64,000 bases of DNA from Brachionus plicatilis (Eukaryota; Rotifera; Eurotatoria; Ploima; Brachionidae), in assembly GCA_010279815.1 (NCBI GenBank), contig QEOQ01000431.1, forward strand, positions 72,988-136,987, in the 5' to 3' direction. The position numbers and the translations under genes are program-made. Under the pieces are notes generated by a model. The model searched no databases and was not told the DNA's origin. It worked only from the letters and a program-made list of their open reading frames with translations. Positions 10,001 through 20,279 of the stretch are shown piece by piece (position 1 is the stretch's first letter; each line of letters begins with the position of its first letter).

Positions 10001-11610
10001 AGCCTTTTCTATCTCTAAAGCCTTCCGTTTTACACTGCTTATTTTTTCATTAATTATTAAATCATTAATTATTAAAAAATTAATTCTAGTTTATCAATTT
10101 CATGTCTTATTTTTAGAAAAAATAATAATGTAAAATTTTTGCGATCACATTTTTTTTTTGTAAATTATGTGATCGAGCGATCACATATTCGACTATTGCC
10201 TAAATAGTTTTGTGTTGAAAAAAAAAATCAAACACAATTTTTTTGTGTTAAATGTTTTTTTTTTTTAATATAATTTTCTGTGCTGAGAAGAAATCGAATT
10301 GTGTTGAAGGTTTTTTTCATTGTGCTAATCAGAAATTGATTGTGCTGAAATAGTATTCTCGAAGTTTTTTTATTTGTGGAAAGCAGTTTTTGTCTTAGTC
10401 AAGTTATTTTTGTGCTGAAAATTTTTGTTTGTGGGGAAAAGTTTTTGATCTGTGGGTGAAAGTTTTTTGTTTGTGGGGACTAGGTAGACCCTTATTTTAG
10501 TCACCTACATTAATTAAATTTGTCATCATTTTGGTTAAATTTTTCACCCCGAAAATATTTGATTTGTCATCTTTGGTAGTTTTTTTTGTCAGTCCATTTA
10601 ATGATGGCCATTTTATTTTACTTTAAAGTTTTATTTTTTTTTTCTAAAGGAGCTTTAGCTCGGCATAGATAAACAATTAAATTTTCTCTTTAGATATACG
10701 CAATTGTCGAACACTTAATCTACTGGGCTAAAGTAAAAGTTATTTATCCGATTTGTGAGAACAATGTTTACATCATCAACCCCAACGCTCAGCTAAGAAT
10801 GTAAAATAATTTCTAAATTATTAAAATCAAATAAATAATTAAAAATTTTATTAGAAATACAAAAATATCAATAGAATTTGGGGATGAGTTCGACAATGCT
10901 TCTTACCATTATGTTCTGTCTCTTTTTTCTGAGGCGCGAGCCTTGTCTGATTTGTTGGATCCAAGATGGCCCAGAGAAAAACATACCATGTTTATCAACA
11001 TTGTTATTTGGCTCTTGCAGCGGAGCGTCCTCATTCAATTGCATGATTATTTGTTTTTGATGCCCAAAAAGTTCGAGCACCAGCGTTTGGCATGTGATAA
11101 GATTTCCAAGTTGTCCGATGTGTCCTATGGTAAGTGATAGATACTTTTTTTCTATTAAAAAATTAGAATAAATTTTAAAGATGAAGAAAATGAGTGTAGC
11201 ATTAGTCGTCTTGAGTGCGGGGCATGCTCGGAAAATTCAAATGATACTGAAAATGCTGACTACAGAAACTCGACTCTTTGCTATGACGAGTTTCGTGAAA
11301 TTTTGTCCGATTTTAAAATAAGTGAAAAAGATCAGCAGCACATTTTTAAAGCATTCGAAGTAAAGAGTGAGACAGATATCAAACTTTTCATGAGGTAGTT
11401 AGTCTGACTTACAAAAAAAAAAATTAATGTTCAATTTTATAAAGATTAGTGCCATATTTTAATGGAATGTACAATATAGAATCTATTGTTTACAAGGAAC
11501 AAATTTCTTGGTCCGATTTGTACACTTTGTTGGATAAATTTAAAGACTTGTTGTTCGTTAGCTCTTACGAAGACCCAAATCCTTTAATAAGAATTAATAT
11601 CAGAATTTAA
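7050..11610 (+). CDS. NPRL3: GATOR1 complex subunit NPRL3
   Basis: Eight exons (7050-7182, 7240-7339, 7384-7908, 7951-8107, 10694-10800, 10855-11129, 11181-11394, 11445-11610) join in phase into 558 codons, close to the ~569 of vertebrate NPRL3. In the family, NPRL3 with NPRL2 and DEPDC5 forms GATOR1, the GAP for RagA/B that restrains mTORC1 at the lysosome when amino acids are low. Conserved blocks in order: ILLVSQGSSGSHLLFKYPF near the start (longin-like domain), ELKIDNVFFLG, FNIVFALR, LSFCLPH, then WAKVKVIYPICENNVYIINP, NIVIWLLQRSVLIQLHDYL, and the C-terminal LLDKFKDLLFVSSYEDP. Introns are 42-57 bp except intron 4 (8108-10693), which is swollen by nested transposons. A short 44-bp intron 2 is needed to keep frame; its boundaries are my inference from phase and alignment. 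Confidence 0.93.
8220..8672 (-). repeat. MITE family TGGCAAATTGAA, copy 2 (inverted)
   Basis: The reverse complement matches 6250-6771 over most of its length, with shared stretches such as GATGTTAATTTGATAATGAA and ACATGTCTAGTAATGTTTAG. The ends are TGGCAAATTGAA and TTCAATTTGCCA, a 12-bp terminal inverted repeat. It lies in NPRL3 intron 4 and abuts the GTGTTGA-type element that follows. Slightly shorter than copy 1 because of internal indels. Confidence 0.75.
8803..9577 (-). mobile_element. Internally deleted mariner transposon
   Basis: A 775-bp element with perfect 22-bp terminal inverted repeats (GGTTGTTTAATAAGTTTTTT then CG) and TA on both sides, the mariner target duplication. The minus-strand frame (8856-9575, 239 codons) encodes the C-terminal part of a mariner transposase: HDNARPHAAKTT holds the second catalytic Asp and HPAYSPDLAPSDYHLFRSMQ the DD34D-type third Asp. 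The first catalytic Asp block (normally in a GDEKW context) reads WYMWIYFDN and lacks the Asp. The N-terminal DNA-binding half is missing and the frame starts inside the terminal repeat. A full mariner is about 1.3 kb, so roughly 0.5 kb has been lost. It cannot encode an active enzyme, but its intact ends could still be moved in trans. Confidence 0.9.
9623..10200 (-). mobile_element. GG...CC element with 8-bp duplication, carrying a C2H2 finger remnant
   Basis: A 578-bp element bounded by GGGAATAGTCGAATATGTG and the inverted GGCAATAGTCGAATATGTG, flanked by the 8-bp duplication TAAATAGT (9615-9622 and 10201-10208). TGTGATCG words repeat just inside both ends. Between about 9820 and 10050 the minus strand reads as a lysine-rich segment followed by CDLC, then after 15 residues and one in-frame stop LKLHKSRCHK, a C2H2-like finger. 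So it is probably a decayed derivative of a larger coding transposon. An 8-bp duplication suggests hAT, P or a Mutator relative; the GG terminus is not typical of hAT. Confidence 0.75.
10640..10680 (+). repeat. LINE 3' terminal hairpin, solo
   Basis: AAAGGAGCTTTAGCTCGGCA followed by TAGATAAACAATTAAA matches the 3' end of the jockey-like LINE at 53475-55200. The stem is GAGC/GCTC. It lies 14 bp before NPRL3 exon 5, so it contributes part of the pyrimidine/AT context of that acceptor. The LINE body is not recognisable upstream. Confidence 0.6.
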
Positions 11611-12143
11611 AAGTTATTTATTTACCCCAAAAAAAAAATATAATAAAATTAAATGAAGTGACTACATTTACTTTAAGCGCTAAGCACTTCTGCATTTAAT
11701 TTTAGTACCGTAAACCTTTGCCTTCTTTTCTTGGAAACAAAATTAACTTTAACTTTATTTCTTTTGTCACATCTGAATTTTTTATAAATTGTGTTATAAA
11801 AAATTTCTAATTTTATTTTGAAAATAAACTCAAGTTTAGTCTATTTTTCATTTGTATTATCCAAAGTTCGATTTAATTGCAACCAAAAATTAAATAATTA
11901 ATAACTAAGAAGAATAATAAAAAAATTGACAAAAATTGCTAAAAAGCTGGATGAAGAGGGTTGAGTAATAATAACAAATAAAAAACATAATAAGTAGTCC
12001 GATTCCTTTTAAATAAAAGGCTTTGATTTTTGAGAAATAAAAAGTTATAAATAAAACTTGAGATTACATACAGTGGATCATATAGCGATACATTAAGGAA
12101 TATGTTTACCATTAACCCGGTTCTTTAAAATTAATATTATTAT

Positions 12144-12455
12144 TGCATCGTTCTAGATTTATTTGTCGTAATAATAGAAAAATACTCTCAGAAGACTTGA
12201 ATATTTTAAAATTCTTTCAAATTCTACATCTAACTTTATTTTAATTTTTTATTTTTCTAAAAATTTTTAAGGCTATAAATCAGTTCAGAACAGTAGAAGG
12301 AATTTTGTGTTAAATAATTAAAATAAGACAATTTTAGAAAATATGGAAATAAAATATAAAATTTTAATATTAAATTAATATTATTTAAAAAAATTTTTTA
12401 TTTAAAATTAGGGTAGATTAAAGCGAATCGACTAAAAAATAAAAAAATTTTAAAT
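12144..12455 (+). repeat. Dispersed 310-bp repeat, copy 1
   Basis: Nearly identical, in the same orientation, to 19348-19661. Both contain TTTGTCGTAATAATAGAAAA, ACTCTCAGAAGACTTGAATA and AAAGCGAATCG near the right end, differing by scattered substitutions. Noncoding; no terminal repeats found. The rest of 11611-12143 shows nothing recognisable. Confidence 0.75.
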
Positions 12456-12603
12456 TTCATGTCTAAATTTAAGATCCGTATCCAGAAAGACTCAATTTCA
12501 TTTATTATAAAAAGACAAAAATTTTAAATAAGCTAAAATCAGCAAGAGTGTGAGAATGATGTGAAAATTTTAAACGGATCTTAAATTTAGACAACATGAA
12601 ATT
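12453..12603. repeat. Short inverted-repeat element (151 bp)
   Basis: AAATTTCATGTCTAAATTTA at the left and its near-perfect reverse complement TAAATTTAGACAACATGAAA at the right, extending with GATCCGT and ACGGATC. The repeats enclose about 90 bp. Probably a tiny MITE. It directly abuts the preceding dispersed repeat. A further TTTAAATTTAGACCAAGAC near 12960 may be another end of the same family. Confidence 0.55.
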
Positions 12604-13046
12604 TACCATTAACTAAATGAGTCATTAAGAATCACTTGATTTGACTAAAACTCATAATCTCGCATTTTCCAAAATTTAGATAGATTAACCATCATCAAAA
12701 CCGGTTTAACACAACTTTTCTTTAAATCGATTTTTTTTAATTTAAAATAAATTAAAATCTTTTTTAAAAAGTTAAAGAGAATTTTTTCATATTTTTAATA
12801 GTTAAATTATTTAAAAAATAATTTATTTAAAAATTATTAAATTATTAAAGTTAAATTATTTAAAAAATAATTTAAACTTAAAAAAAGAATTTTTTTTTTA
12901 AATAAAAAAAAAATCACATCAGGATTTAGACGGTTATATAGACGGTTATTTAACCGGTTTTAAAGTCGTTTTAAATTTAGACCAAGACGCTTAAGCTTAA
13001 ATATACCTATGATTTTATTGACATTTAATCTATATAGCTCCTTAAA

Positions 13047-13897
13047 CAGTGGTGCTACGATAACTGTATTTTACTATATTTTACCTAAAATTTAGTAAAT
13101 TTACGGTATTATAATATTTTTCGTAAGATAAAGTAAAAAAATAGTAAACCAGAATGTACAAAAAAAAACGAAATTTTGAGATTTTTTAGAAATTTTTTTT
13201 TTTAGTTTTTTATTTTCAAAGGAAAAAAATTTTTAAATCTTACTATTTTTTACCTTTTTTTACGTTAAAGAACACTGACTATTAGATTATTTTCAACAGT
13301 TATTTCAGTTAATTAATCATATTAGTAAAAAAGATTATTTTTTATTAATTTATATAAAAATTGTATATTTAATTTGAAAAGTATAATTAAATTAATTTTA
13401 TATTTTTTTATTAGATTAAAGACTGTTTTTTTTATCATGTTAATTATGAATTATTTAGAACTTAAAAGTAAAAATATTTTTTGAAGTTGTTTTTTATTTT
13501 ATTGATACTGTAATATAAGTTGAGCTAATAAAGTATATTAAAAATAAATTTAAAGCTTTTTTTATTCTACTTGTATATTTTGTTGTACGTTTTTTGATGT
13601 TTTTCTTTAATTGTCAAATTTCAAAAATTTCAGTTATCAAATTTTTCAGTTTTTTTACTCTTTTTAATTAAAATTTACCAAAATTTACCATAATTTACGC
13701 AAAAATAGGTTAAAAAAAGCAACATTTACAATTTTTTTTTCCTTTGAAATAAAAAATTATAAAAGAACAAAAAATTTTTAAATAATGTCAAAAATTCATT
13801 TTTTTTTCAACATTCTTGTTTTTACTATTCTTTACTTTATTTTACGAAAAATAAAGTAATTTCCGAGCTTTCAGTTGTAGAGTTTCCGTCATCCCTG
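13047..13897. repeat. Probable TA-type MITE
   Basis: Starts CAGTGGTGCTACGATAACTG, which resembles the inverted CACTG end at 30349 and 1873. It ends CATCCCTG followed by TA. The inside has many TTTTACTWTATTTTAC/TTTACC words and no coding frame. The left flank lacks a clear TA and the terminal similarity is only partial, so the borders are tentative. Confidence 0.4.
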
Positions 13898-14454
13898 TAT
13901 AAAGAGAGGATGACTTGACATTTAATTTAGTATTAAGATATCTGACAATAGTTTAGGGCCTTTTAAGCAAGATTTTTTTCATAGCCAAGTATTAATGATC
14001 TTCTGGATTGAAAAAAAAAGAAATAAGGCAAAGAATTAATTTTTTAATAATAAAATAATAAATAAATTGCTAAAAATCATTCTTTTTGGGTTTTTAATAT
14101 TTACGTAAAAAATGGTAAATTTCAATTATCAAATCAACTTTTTAGATTAAATACAATGTTTTTATTTTGAATTATTTTTGATTGAAATATTATCAAAATT
14201 TAAATTAGATTGAATTTCATTTTTAAAATCAGATTTGAGCTGTTTATTTCTTTTGAAATTTTTTTTTATTAAGTAAATAACAATGGTTATGAATTTAAAA
14301 AAAAAAAATTTTTTTCAGTCCCCCGCTCTAGCTTTAACAACCCTGATTAAAAATAGGAACCTTACGTATTATAATTTTATTATCAGATGGTTAATGATAA
14401 AAAATAAAAAAATTATTATTTTTTAAAACAACAAAAATAATTTGTCTATTTAAA

Positions 14455-14668
14455 GAGACTATGACTTCTACTTGGAATCCATCTTAAAGAGAGAAATCAA
14501 TGCATTAGAACGGGTTTGGTGAAAAGTGATGAAGTTCACTGCTATAAGAATTTTGAATATCAGGAAAGGCTAAATCAACTTGGCTTAACAGAACATGCAG
14601 ATAGATGCACAAGACAATATCTTATACCAACACAAATGATTCAGAGAAGACATGAAAAAGTTGAATAG
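14455..14668 (+). pseudogene. LINE reverse-transcriptase C-terminal relic (CR1/L2-like)
   Basis: One frame reads EYQERLNQLGLTEHADRCTR, matching the C-terminal block YEERLKxLGLxxLxxRRxRG typical of CR1/L2-like elements; an adjacent frame gives REINALERVW just upstream. The two parts are in different frames, so at least one indel separates them. No catalytic motif is left. It is a different LINE type from the jockey-like copies elsewhere in the window. The DNA from 13898 to 14454 and from 14669 to 15042 is otherwise featureless. Confidence 0.6.
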
Positions 14669-15051
14669 CCAAGCTAGGTTCAACAGAATCTTGTTGGCAG
14701 ACTTAAATAATTTGAAATTTAAATTTGAATTAAGCTTTCATTTTTTTATGATTTTCTTCTATTACAGTTCTATTTTTTAATATGTAAAAATTAAAAAATT
14801 TATTAATAAATTTTACAATAAAGTTTTTTGTTTGAATTTACCCCTCTTCCTTCCATTCGGTATATAATGAAAAGATAAAATTGCAATTTGTTCTTTAATT
14901 AAGTTGGTTTGAATAATTGATGGAATGAAAGATGATGAGTAAGAGATGGCAAAAGAAAGTAAATTTTTTTCTTTCAAGAATAGATTGGACATATGACTAT
15001 CAAAAAAATCTTCAAAAAACTTAAATGTAAAGCTGCATTCCAAAAGATTTT

Positions 15052-17762
15052 GGGAATATTATTTCAGCACAATCAATTTCTGATTAGCACAATGAAAAAA
15101 ACATTCAACACAATTCGATTTCTTCTCAGCACAAAAAATTATATTTAAAAAAAAAAACATTTAACACAAAAAAATTGTGTTTGAAAATAATTCTTAAAGA
15201 AAATTTTTTTTTAACACAAAAATATTTATAAAAAAATTAATTTTTTTTTAATTTTAAATTTTATTTAATGATATTTATAAGTGGAAGTTAGGTAAATAAA
15301 TAAATAAATAAAGTAAATTTCAAAGCTTTAAGAAAAGAAATTAAAAAAATTAGTCTTTAGAAAACCATTTCTCCGCATTTTTTGCTCTACCTCTTTTATG
15401 TTTAAATTAGCGGTTCCTTATCACATTCTCAAGCTAATAAAATTCAAGAGAAAAATCAGACGGTTGGTTCAAAAACACAACAATCCAGCACACAAAAAAT
15501 TATTTAACTATCTTGAACGTAATTTGAAATTGGAGCTATCTAGACATAAAAATCATATTCTTGAAGACAAACTTACTTATCTGAAAGAGTTCAATCAATC
15601 GGAATCGAAGCATTGGCAAGCACTTCTGAGCATAAATAAGGAAAATAATAGTAATAAAAAATTTATAAATCTGAGAAATGATAACCATTCAACCAGCGAT
15701 CCAGCCGAAATTGCAGAATTATTTGCATGTAATTTAGAAAACATTTTTACTGATAGTCAAACATCCGTGAGACAAGGCTCGTCTATCTTTCCAATAGGAA
15801 GCTATATGCATATAACTAGAGATGAAATGATGAAAACGCTAAAAACAACCAAATCAAGAGCAGCAGCTGGTTTCGATCTAATATCCAACAAGGTATGTAA
15901 AAATCTCCCTTTTCCAAAACTTGTTGAAATACACAAAATATTCAACAGCTCTCTTAATCATGGTCACATACCCTCAATTTGGAAAAAATCCAAAATTATC
16001 ATGATTCTTAAGAAAAATAAACCTCCGGATAGTATAGACTCTTACAGGCCTATCTCCCTCCTCAGTTGCTTAGCTAAATGGCTCGAAAAAATTGTAAATC
16101 AAAAGATTCAAGACTGGGCAGAAAACTCAAAAATTCTACCAACTTGTCAGTCTGGCTTCAGAAAATCCAAAAGCACCCAAGATCACATATTGAGATTAAA
16201 CCAATCAATAGCAGATGGATTCAACCGCAATCAACTAACAGGAGCTATCTTCTTCGATCTTGAGAAAGCCTTTGACAAAACATCACACAATGGTATAATT
16301 GCAAAATTAAAAGAACACAATCTTCATAGAATATTTCTCCGATGGATTGAAGACTTTCTCACAAACCGCTCTTTCAGAGTCAGCTATAATGGTCAGACTT
16401 CAAAAGATAAGTCTATTAAATGTGGAGTCCCTCAGGGAAGTTGCCTATCCCCTACCATTTTCATTCTGTTTTTTAGCGATATAGCAAATAGTATTCCTCC
16501 TGATGTAAAAATAGCCTTGTTCGCAGATGACCTCTGTATCTGGGTATCCAGGACCAGTAAAAAGGAAATTCAAATAATTCTTCAAAAGGCAGTGAATAGA
16601 ATCATTGAGTACTGCAAAAAATGGGGATTTAAAATTAACGAAAAAAAAACTTGCTACACAACATTTACCAGAGCTGGACTTCGAAAAAATTATGAGAAAA
16701 GATATGGAATGAAAATAAAAATTGGAAACGCACATATTCCTCTTGACCCAAATCCAACATTTCTTGGTATTAAACTAGATCCCAAAATCAGCTACAAAGA
16801 ACATTTGAAAATTATCAATTCAAAACAAATTTCCAAAATAAACCTAATCAGGAAAATTAAAAGTTTTAAATGGAGTTCATCTTTCAAAATCAACAGAATT
16901 TTATACATGTCGCTCATACGATCATTATTCGACTACTGTTTTATAATACTTCAGTCAGGCACTCAGAACATAAGAGCCGAAATGCAAAAAATGCAAAATC
17001 GAGTGTTGCGAATCATAAAGTATTTTCCACTAAAGACAAGTATCAAAACAATCCACAAAGAGCTAAGAATCGACTTGATTGATGACAGAGCAAACAAGCT
17101 TTTTTCTAGATTTATCACCTCAAGGCAAAGTCATGAAATAATAGCTCAGGAGATCCAGGACTTTCTGCTTCAAAACTCCTCCAGAAACAATTTAAAGTAC
17201 AAAACACCCTTTGATTCAATCATTAACACGCCAAACTCTTAGCAAAAATTTAATTTAACAATTTATATATAATCTAGATATTAATTATACACATATAATT
17301 AATACATTTCTTAATCATATTGCAACCATGTGGGCTGAAAAGAAGGCTCTGCCATTCGGAACTGCCCTGGAAAAAACTTTTCCTAAATTATTTTTTAATA
17401 ATAATAATAATATTTTATGTTTATTGACAAATTGGTCCTTTTTTTAAACAGTTCTTTTAAAGTGTTTTTTTCAAAAAATTCTTTTAATGCCAATAAATGT
17501 GCACAATATTCTAATTTAGTGAAAAACTTGCAAGAACATTTCTTACTGTTAAGCTCAACTTTATAACAGTTTCAATAAATTTTTTTAAAATTTTCTCATC
17601 AAGCTATTAATTTTTGTGTTGAATGCATTTATTTTATTTTTAATTTTTGTGCTAAAAGTATTTTTTTCAAATTTTAATTTTTGTGTTGAGAAGAAATCAT
17701 TTTGTGCTGAGCGTTTTGAAATTGTGTTGAATGGTCATTTTTTGTGTTGAAAAGGTAGACCC
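15052..17762. mobile_element. Mutator-type GTGTTGA-array element, copy B, hosting a LINE
   Basis: The outer ends are GGGAATATTATTTCAGCACA on the left and GGTAGACCC on the right. They are flanked by the perfect 9-bp duplication AAAGATTTT (15043-15051 and 17763-17771), the hallmark length for Mutator-like elements. The left subterminal zone (15060-15235) repeats CAGCACAA/CAACACAA. The right one (17606-17755) repeats TTGTGTTGA/TTGTGCTGA, so the arrays face each other. A LINE occupies the middle (about 15350-17415). The flanking element sequence aligns with copy A at 8.7-10.5 kb, which lacks the LINE. So the order is element insertion, then LINE insertion into it. Confidence 0.8.
15398..17242 (+). 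CDS. Jockey-like LINE reverse transcriptase (5'-truncated)
   Basis: An uninterrupted 614-codon frame encoding an RNA-directed DNA polymerase of a non-LTR retrotransposon. RT blocks in order: SRAAAGFDLISNK, SYRPISLLSCLAKWLEK, the first Asp block FFDLEKAFDKTSHNG, GVPQGSCLSPTIF, and the catalytic FADD at about residues 375-378 with the thumb TFLGIKLD after it. The apurinic endonuclease domain and ORF1 are absent: LINE sequence begins around 15350, so this is a 5'-truncated copy that happens to retain an open frame. The 3' UTR (17243-17412) contains GCTCTGCCATTCGGAACTGC and ends in an (AAT)n run. Related 3' ends lie at 49310-49390 and 49625-49695. The intact active site and lack of stops suggest a fairly recent insertion. 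Confidence 0.9.
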   Translation: MFKLAVPYHILKLIKFKRKIRRLVQKHNNPAHKKLFNYLERNLKLELSRHKNHILEDKLTYLKEFNQSESKHWQALLSINKENNSNKKFINLRNDNHSTSDPAEIAELFACNLENIFTDSQTSVRQGSSIFPIGSYMHITRDEMMKTLKTTKSRAAAGFDLISNKVCKNLPFPKLVEIHKIFNSSLNHGHIPSIWKKSKIIMILKKNKPPDSIDSYRPISLLSCLAKWLEKIVNQKIQDWAENSKILPTCQSGFRKSKSTQDHILRLNQSIADGFNRNQLTGAIFFDLEKAFDKTSHNGIIAKLKEHNLHRIFLRWIEDFLTNRSFRVSYNGQTSKDKSIKCGVPQGSCLSPTIFILFFSDIANSIPPDVKIALFADDLCIWVSRTSKKEIQIILQKAVNRIIEYCKKWGFKINEKKTCYTTFTRAGLRKNYEKRYGMKIKIGNAHIPLDPNPTFLGIKLDPKISYKEHLKIINSKQISKINLIRKIKSFKWSSSFKINRILYMSLIRSLFDYCFIILQSGTQNIRAEMQKMQNRVLRIIKYFPLKTSIKTIHKELRIDLIDDRANKLFSRFITSRQSHEIIAQEIQDFLLQNSSRNNLKYKTPFDSIINTPNS

Positions 17763-17845
17763 AAAGATTTTCAAATCAAATTAAATTAATTTTACAAATA
17801 AAATTTTTTTTTAAATTTATTTAAACTCAAAGCATGCTTCGTTGT

Positions 17846-18984
17846 TTAGTTCTCGTGGTAACTTATAAAAATTCTAATGAACAAATTACTTTTTTCCCGC
17901 TTAATTATCTTATAATTTAATGAATTGAGGCCATCTTTTGTCTGTCTGCTTCTGGAATTCAAGTATTGTATAAATCTATTTGGGTTTCGTTTTTGTTGCT
18001 TGTGACAGTTTGCATAGTAGCGGCCATTCTCGGGATCTACCCTTCTAACACTTGGATACTTGGCCAACGCTCTCAAACGTGCATCATCATCTTTTTAAAA
18101 AATTGAATTAACTTTTAAAATTTTTCTTGAATTAAATTAGCACCACCTTCAAGACCCCATCCAAAGTATACATTGGAAAAACCATTTATAGTTTCAAATT
18201 GTTCCCTGGTAAATGCAGTCACGCCACCAAAGTGCTTTTCTTTGAAATATCCATCGACTCTGTACAAAAATATTTAAATAAAACTTTTATTAATTAAATA
18301 AATTATTATTAGTCTACGAATATCCAAAAGAACTAATTGATGTAGATAACAACTTTGGTACTCGTTGATCACAAGAGTATATATTGTGAATGCTTTCTGG
18401 CAAAAGATCAACATCCTAAATTTTAAAATGAAGCAATTAATTTTTTATCAATGAAATTACATGAAATATAAAACAGTCCCAGTCATTTTCTTTTTGAGAT
18501 TCAACAAAACCAGCATTCATTGCTATTCCTTTGTTAAAAGTCAAATTCCCAATGGGCTCAATTAAAAAAAAACCGTAATAAATGTTTTGTTGGACCAAAA
18601 ATGGGTGCACATACCGCAAAAATATTTTTAAATTTCTAATTCTGTCTCTGTATGGAACCACTATGGCTATTTTTGACTTGTACCTTTTTAAGATGTTTTG
18701 TCCTCCAGGTTTCAAGTTTAAATGGCGCAGATCTCTGGCTATTTTATCAAAATTTCCGCTCTCATCTGATAATTTTTTAATTAATTCAACTTATTGAAAT
18801 AAAAAAAAAATTTACTTTTTTATTTTTTATTAGCACACTTACTATTTTGATTAGATTTGAGATTGCAGAATATCGCAGTGTTATAACTGTCGAGACTTGT
18901 GAGTATTTTCTCATGAAAAGTAAAGACAACTAACAAAATAGCTAAATTTATGATGATAAGATTTTGAATTTTGCTGAATCGCAT
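17846..18984 (-). CDS. Beta-1,4-galactosyltransferase (B4GALT family)
   Basis: Five exons (18984-18843, 18789-18461, 18415-18318, 18259-18147, 18090-17846) join in phase into 308 codons. In the family this is a type II Golgi membrane enzyme that transfers galactose (or GalNAc in some invertebrates) from the UDP-sugar to GlcNAc ends of glycans. A hydrophobic segment at residues ~8-22 ([18 protein letters not shown]) is the signal anchor. Then come [38 protein letters not shown], the metal-binding DxD in DVDLLPE (residues 158-160), [16 protein letters not shown], and GWGLEDDD (about 223-230), the family GWGxEDDD signature. It is slightly shorter than vertebrate enzymes because of a short stem. 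Which B4GALT subtype, and donor preference, cannot be decided. The 3' end lies 75 bp from the element at 15052-17762. Confidence 0.92.
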
Positions 18985-19347
18985 TTTCAGGTTAATATTT
19001 GGTAAAATGAATTTGGACTGCTTGAATGACTTGATGGAATTATACGCATTATCATTCTAATTTAAGCATGATAATTTTTTTTCCTCTAATTTTAGATAAG
19101 ATTAAATTCAAAAAAAATAATTATTTTGTGAATTTTTTGTTATAATAAAAAATCGATTTTTGAATAGAAGTTAATTTTCTTTTATTAAAATGATTTAAAG
19201 AGTTAATAAAAAATTAATAGAAAAATTTTTCAATAGAAATTGAATCTGATAATATTTCATTTGCATCATCATTTAGACCTACATTTTCTTATTTGTCATT
19301 TCCTAAAAATTATTATTCATCGTCTTTTCTTAAAAATTTTTTGTTTA
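18985..19347. other. Upstream region of the galactosyltransferase
   Basis: AT-rich, no coding frame. Presumably contains the promoter of the minus-strand B4GALT gene, but no convincing core element was seen. Confidence 0.4.
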
Positions 19348-19661
19348 TGCGTCGCTCTAGATTCATTTGTCGTAATAATAGAAAAATACTCTCAGAAGAC
19401 TTGAATATTTTCAAATTCTTTCAAATTCTACATCTAACTTTATTTTAATTTTTTATTTATCTAAAAATTTTTAAGGCTTTAAATCAGTTCAGAAAAGTAA
19501 AAGGAATTTTGTGTTAAATATTTAAAATAAGACAATTTTAGAAAATATGGAAATAAAATATAAAATTTTAATATTAAATTAATATTATTAAAAAAAATTT
19601 TTTATTTAAAATTAGGGGAGATTAAAGCGAATCGATTAAAAAATAAAAAAATTTTTAAATT
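19348..19661 (+). repeat. Dispersed 310-bp repeat, copy 2
   Basis: Second copy of the repeat at 12144-12455, same orientation, with only scattered differences (for example GCGTCGCTCTAG against GCATCGTTCTAG). The similarity ends abruptly on both sides, consistent with two independent insertions of one element. From 19662 to about 20170 nothing else is recognisable. Confidence 0.75.
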
Positions 19662-20279
19662 AAAATTAGATGTAAACAAAAATGAATATTATTCTTAATG
19701 TATTTCATTCATTGACAGAAATTTTAATTTGGTGGTTTTGAGTGCAGCATTCAAATACTGATGGTGAATGATTTAAAAAAATTTTAATTAATTTTTTAGA
19801 ATATCTTGCAGAGAGATTTAATAATTTATTAATATTTTAATCAAGACATAAATTCGAGATGCCATTAAAGGCTTTAAATAACGATAAACATAAAGTGGGC
19901 TATTAGTTTTTATTTTTTCAATTATTGATTTATAGAAATCGAAAGTTCCTATTCAAAAAAAGCTCAATTCCAGCATTAAAAAATTTAATTTTCTTATTAA
20001 AATAATTTAATTTCATTCTTTCAGTTTTCTTTTTATCAAATTTTAATTTTTTGAAACCGATTTCATTTTCAAGCATTTCAAAGAGTTTGGAAAGAAAAAA
20101 ATAAATTATCGACATATAAATTCTACATTTCAAATTAGATCTTTATTAAAGAAATTCTTCAAACAATTTTGTCTTATTTTTTTGTAATACTTTATATTTA
20201 ACCCTGTTCATTTTTTCCTTTTGATCTATATTTGATTTCTTATATAAATTTATTTTGACTTTTTTGTTTTTATATTTTT

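Larger units (their letters stand above)
8673..10500 (+). mobile_element. GTGTTGA-array element, copy A (split by two later insertions)
   Basis: The sequence before, between and after the insertions at 8803-9577 and 9623-10200 aligns, in reverse orientation, with the element at 15052-17762. Shared parts include GCATTCAACACAAAAATTAA, TTTACCTAACTTCCACTTAT and the run of GTGTTGA/GTGCTGA words at 10210-10360. It ends in GGTAGACCC, the same terminus as the 15-17 kb copy. About 130 bp of extra right-end sequence (10365-10495, with GTGGGG words) are not in the other copy. The left end was not found, so a target duplication cannot be shown. It sits within NPRL3 intron 4. Confidence 0.65.

Noticed and set aside
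9623..10200. Firm hAT assignment for the 8-bp-duplicating elements
   Set aside because: Duplication length fits, but the GG termini and subterminal arrays are not typical of hAT and no hAT transposase is visible.
16445..16735. Minus-strand 96-codon frame over the LINE RT
   Set aside because: Antisense shadow of the RT frame, crossing its FADD region.
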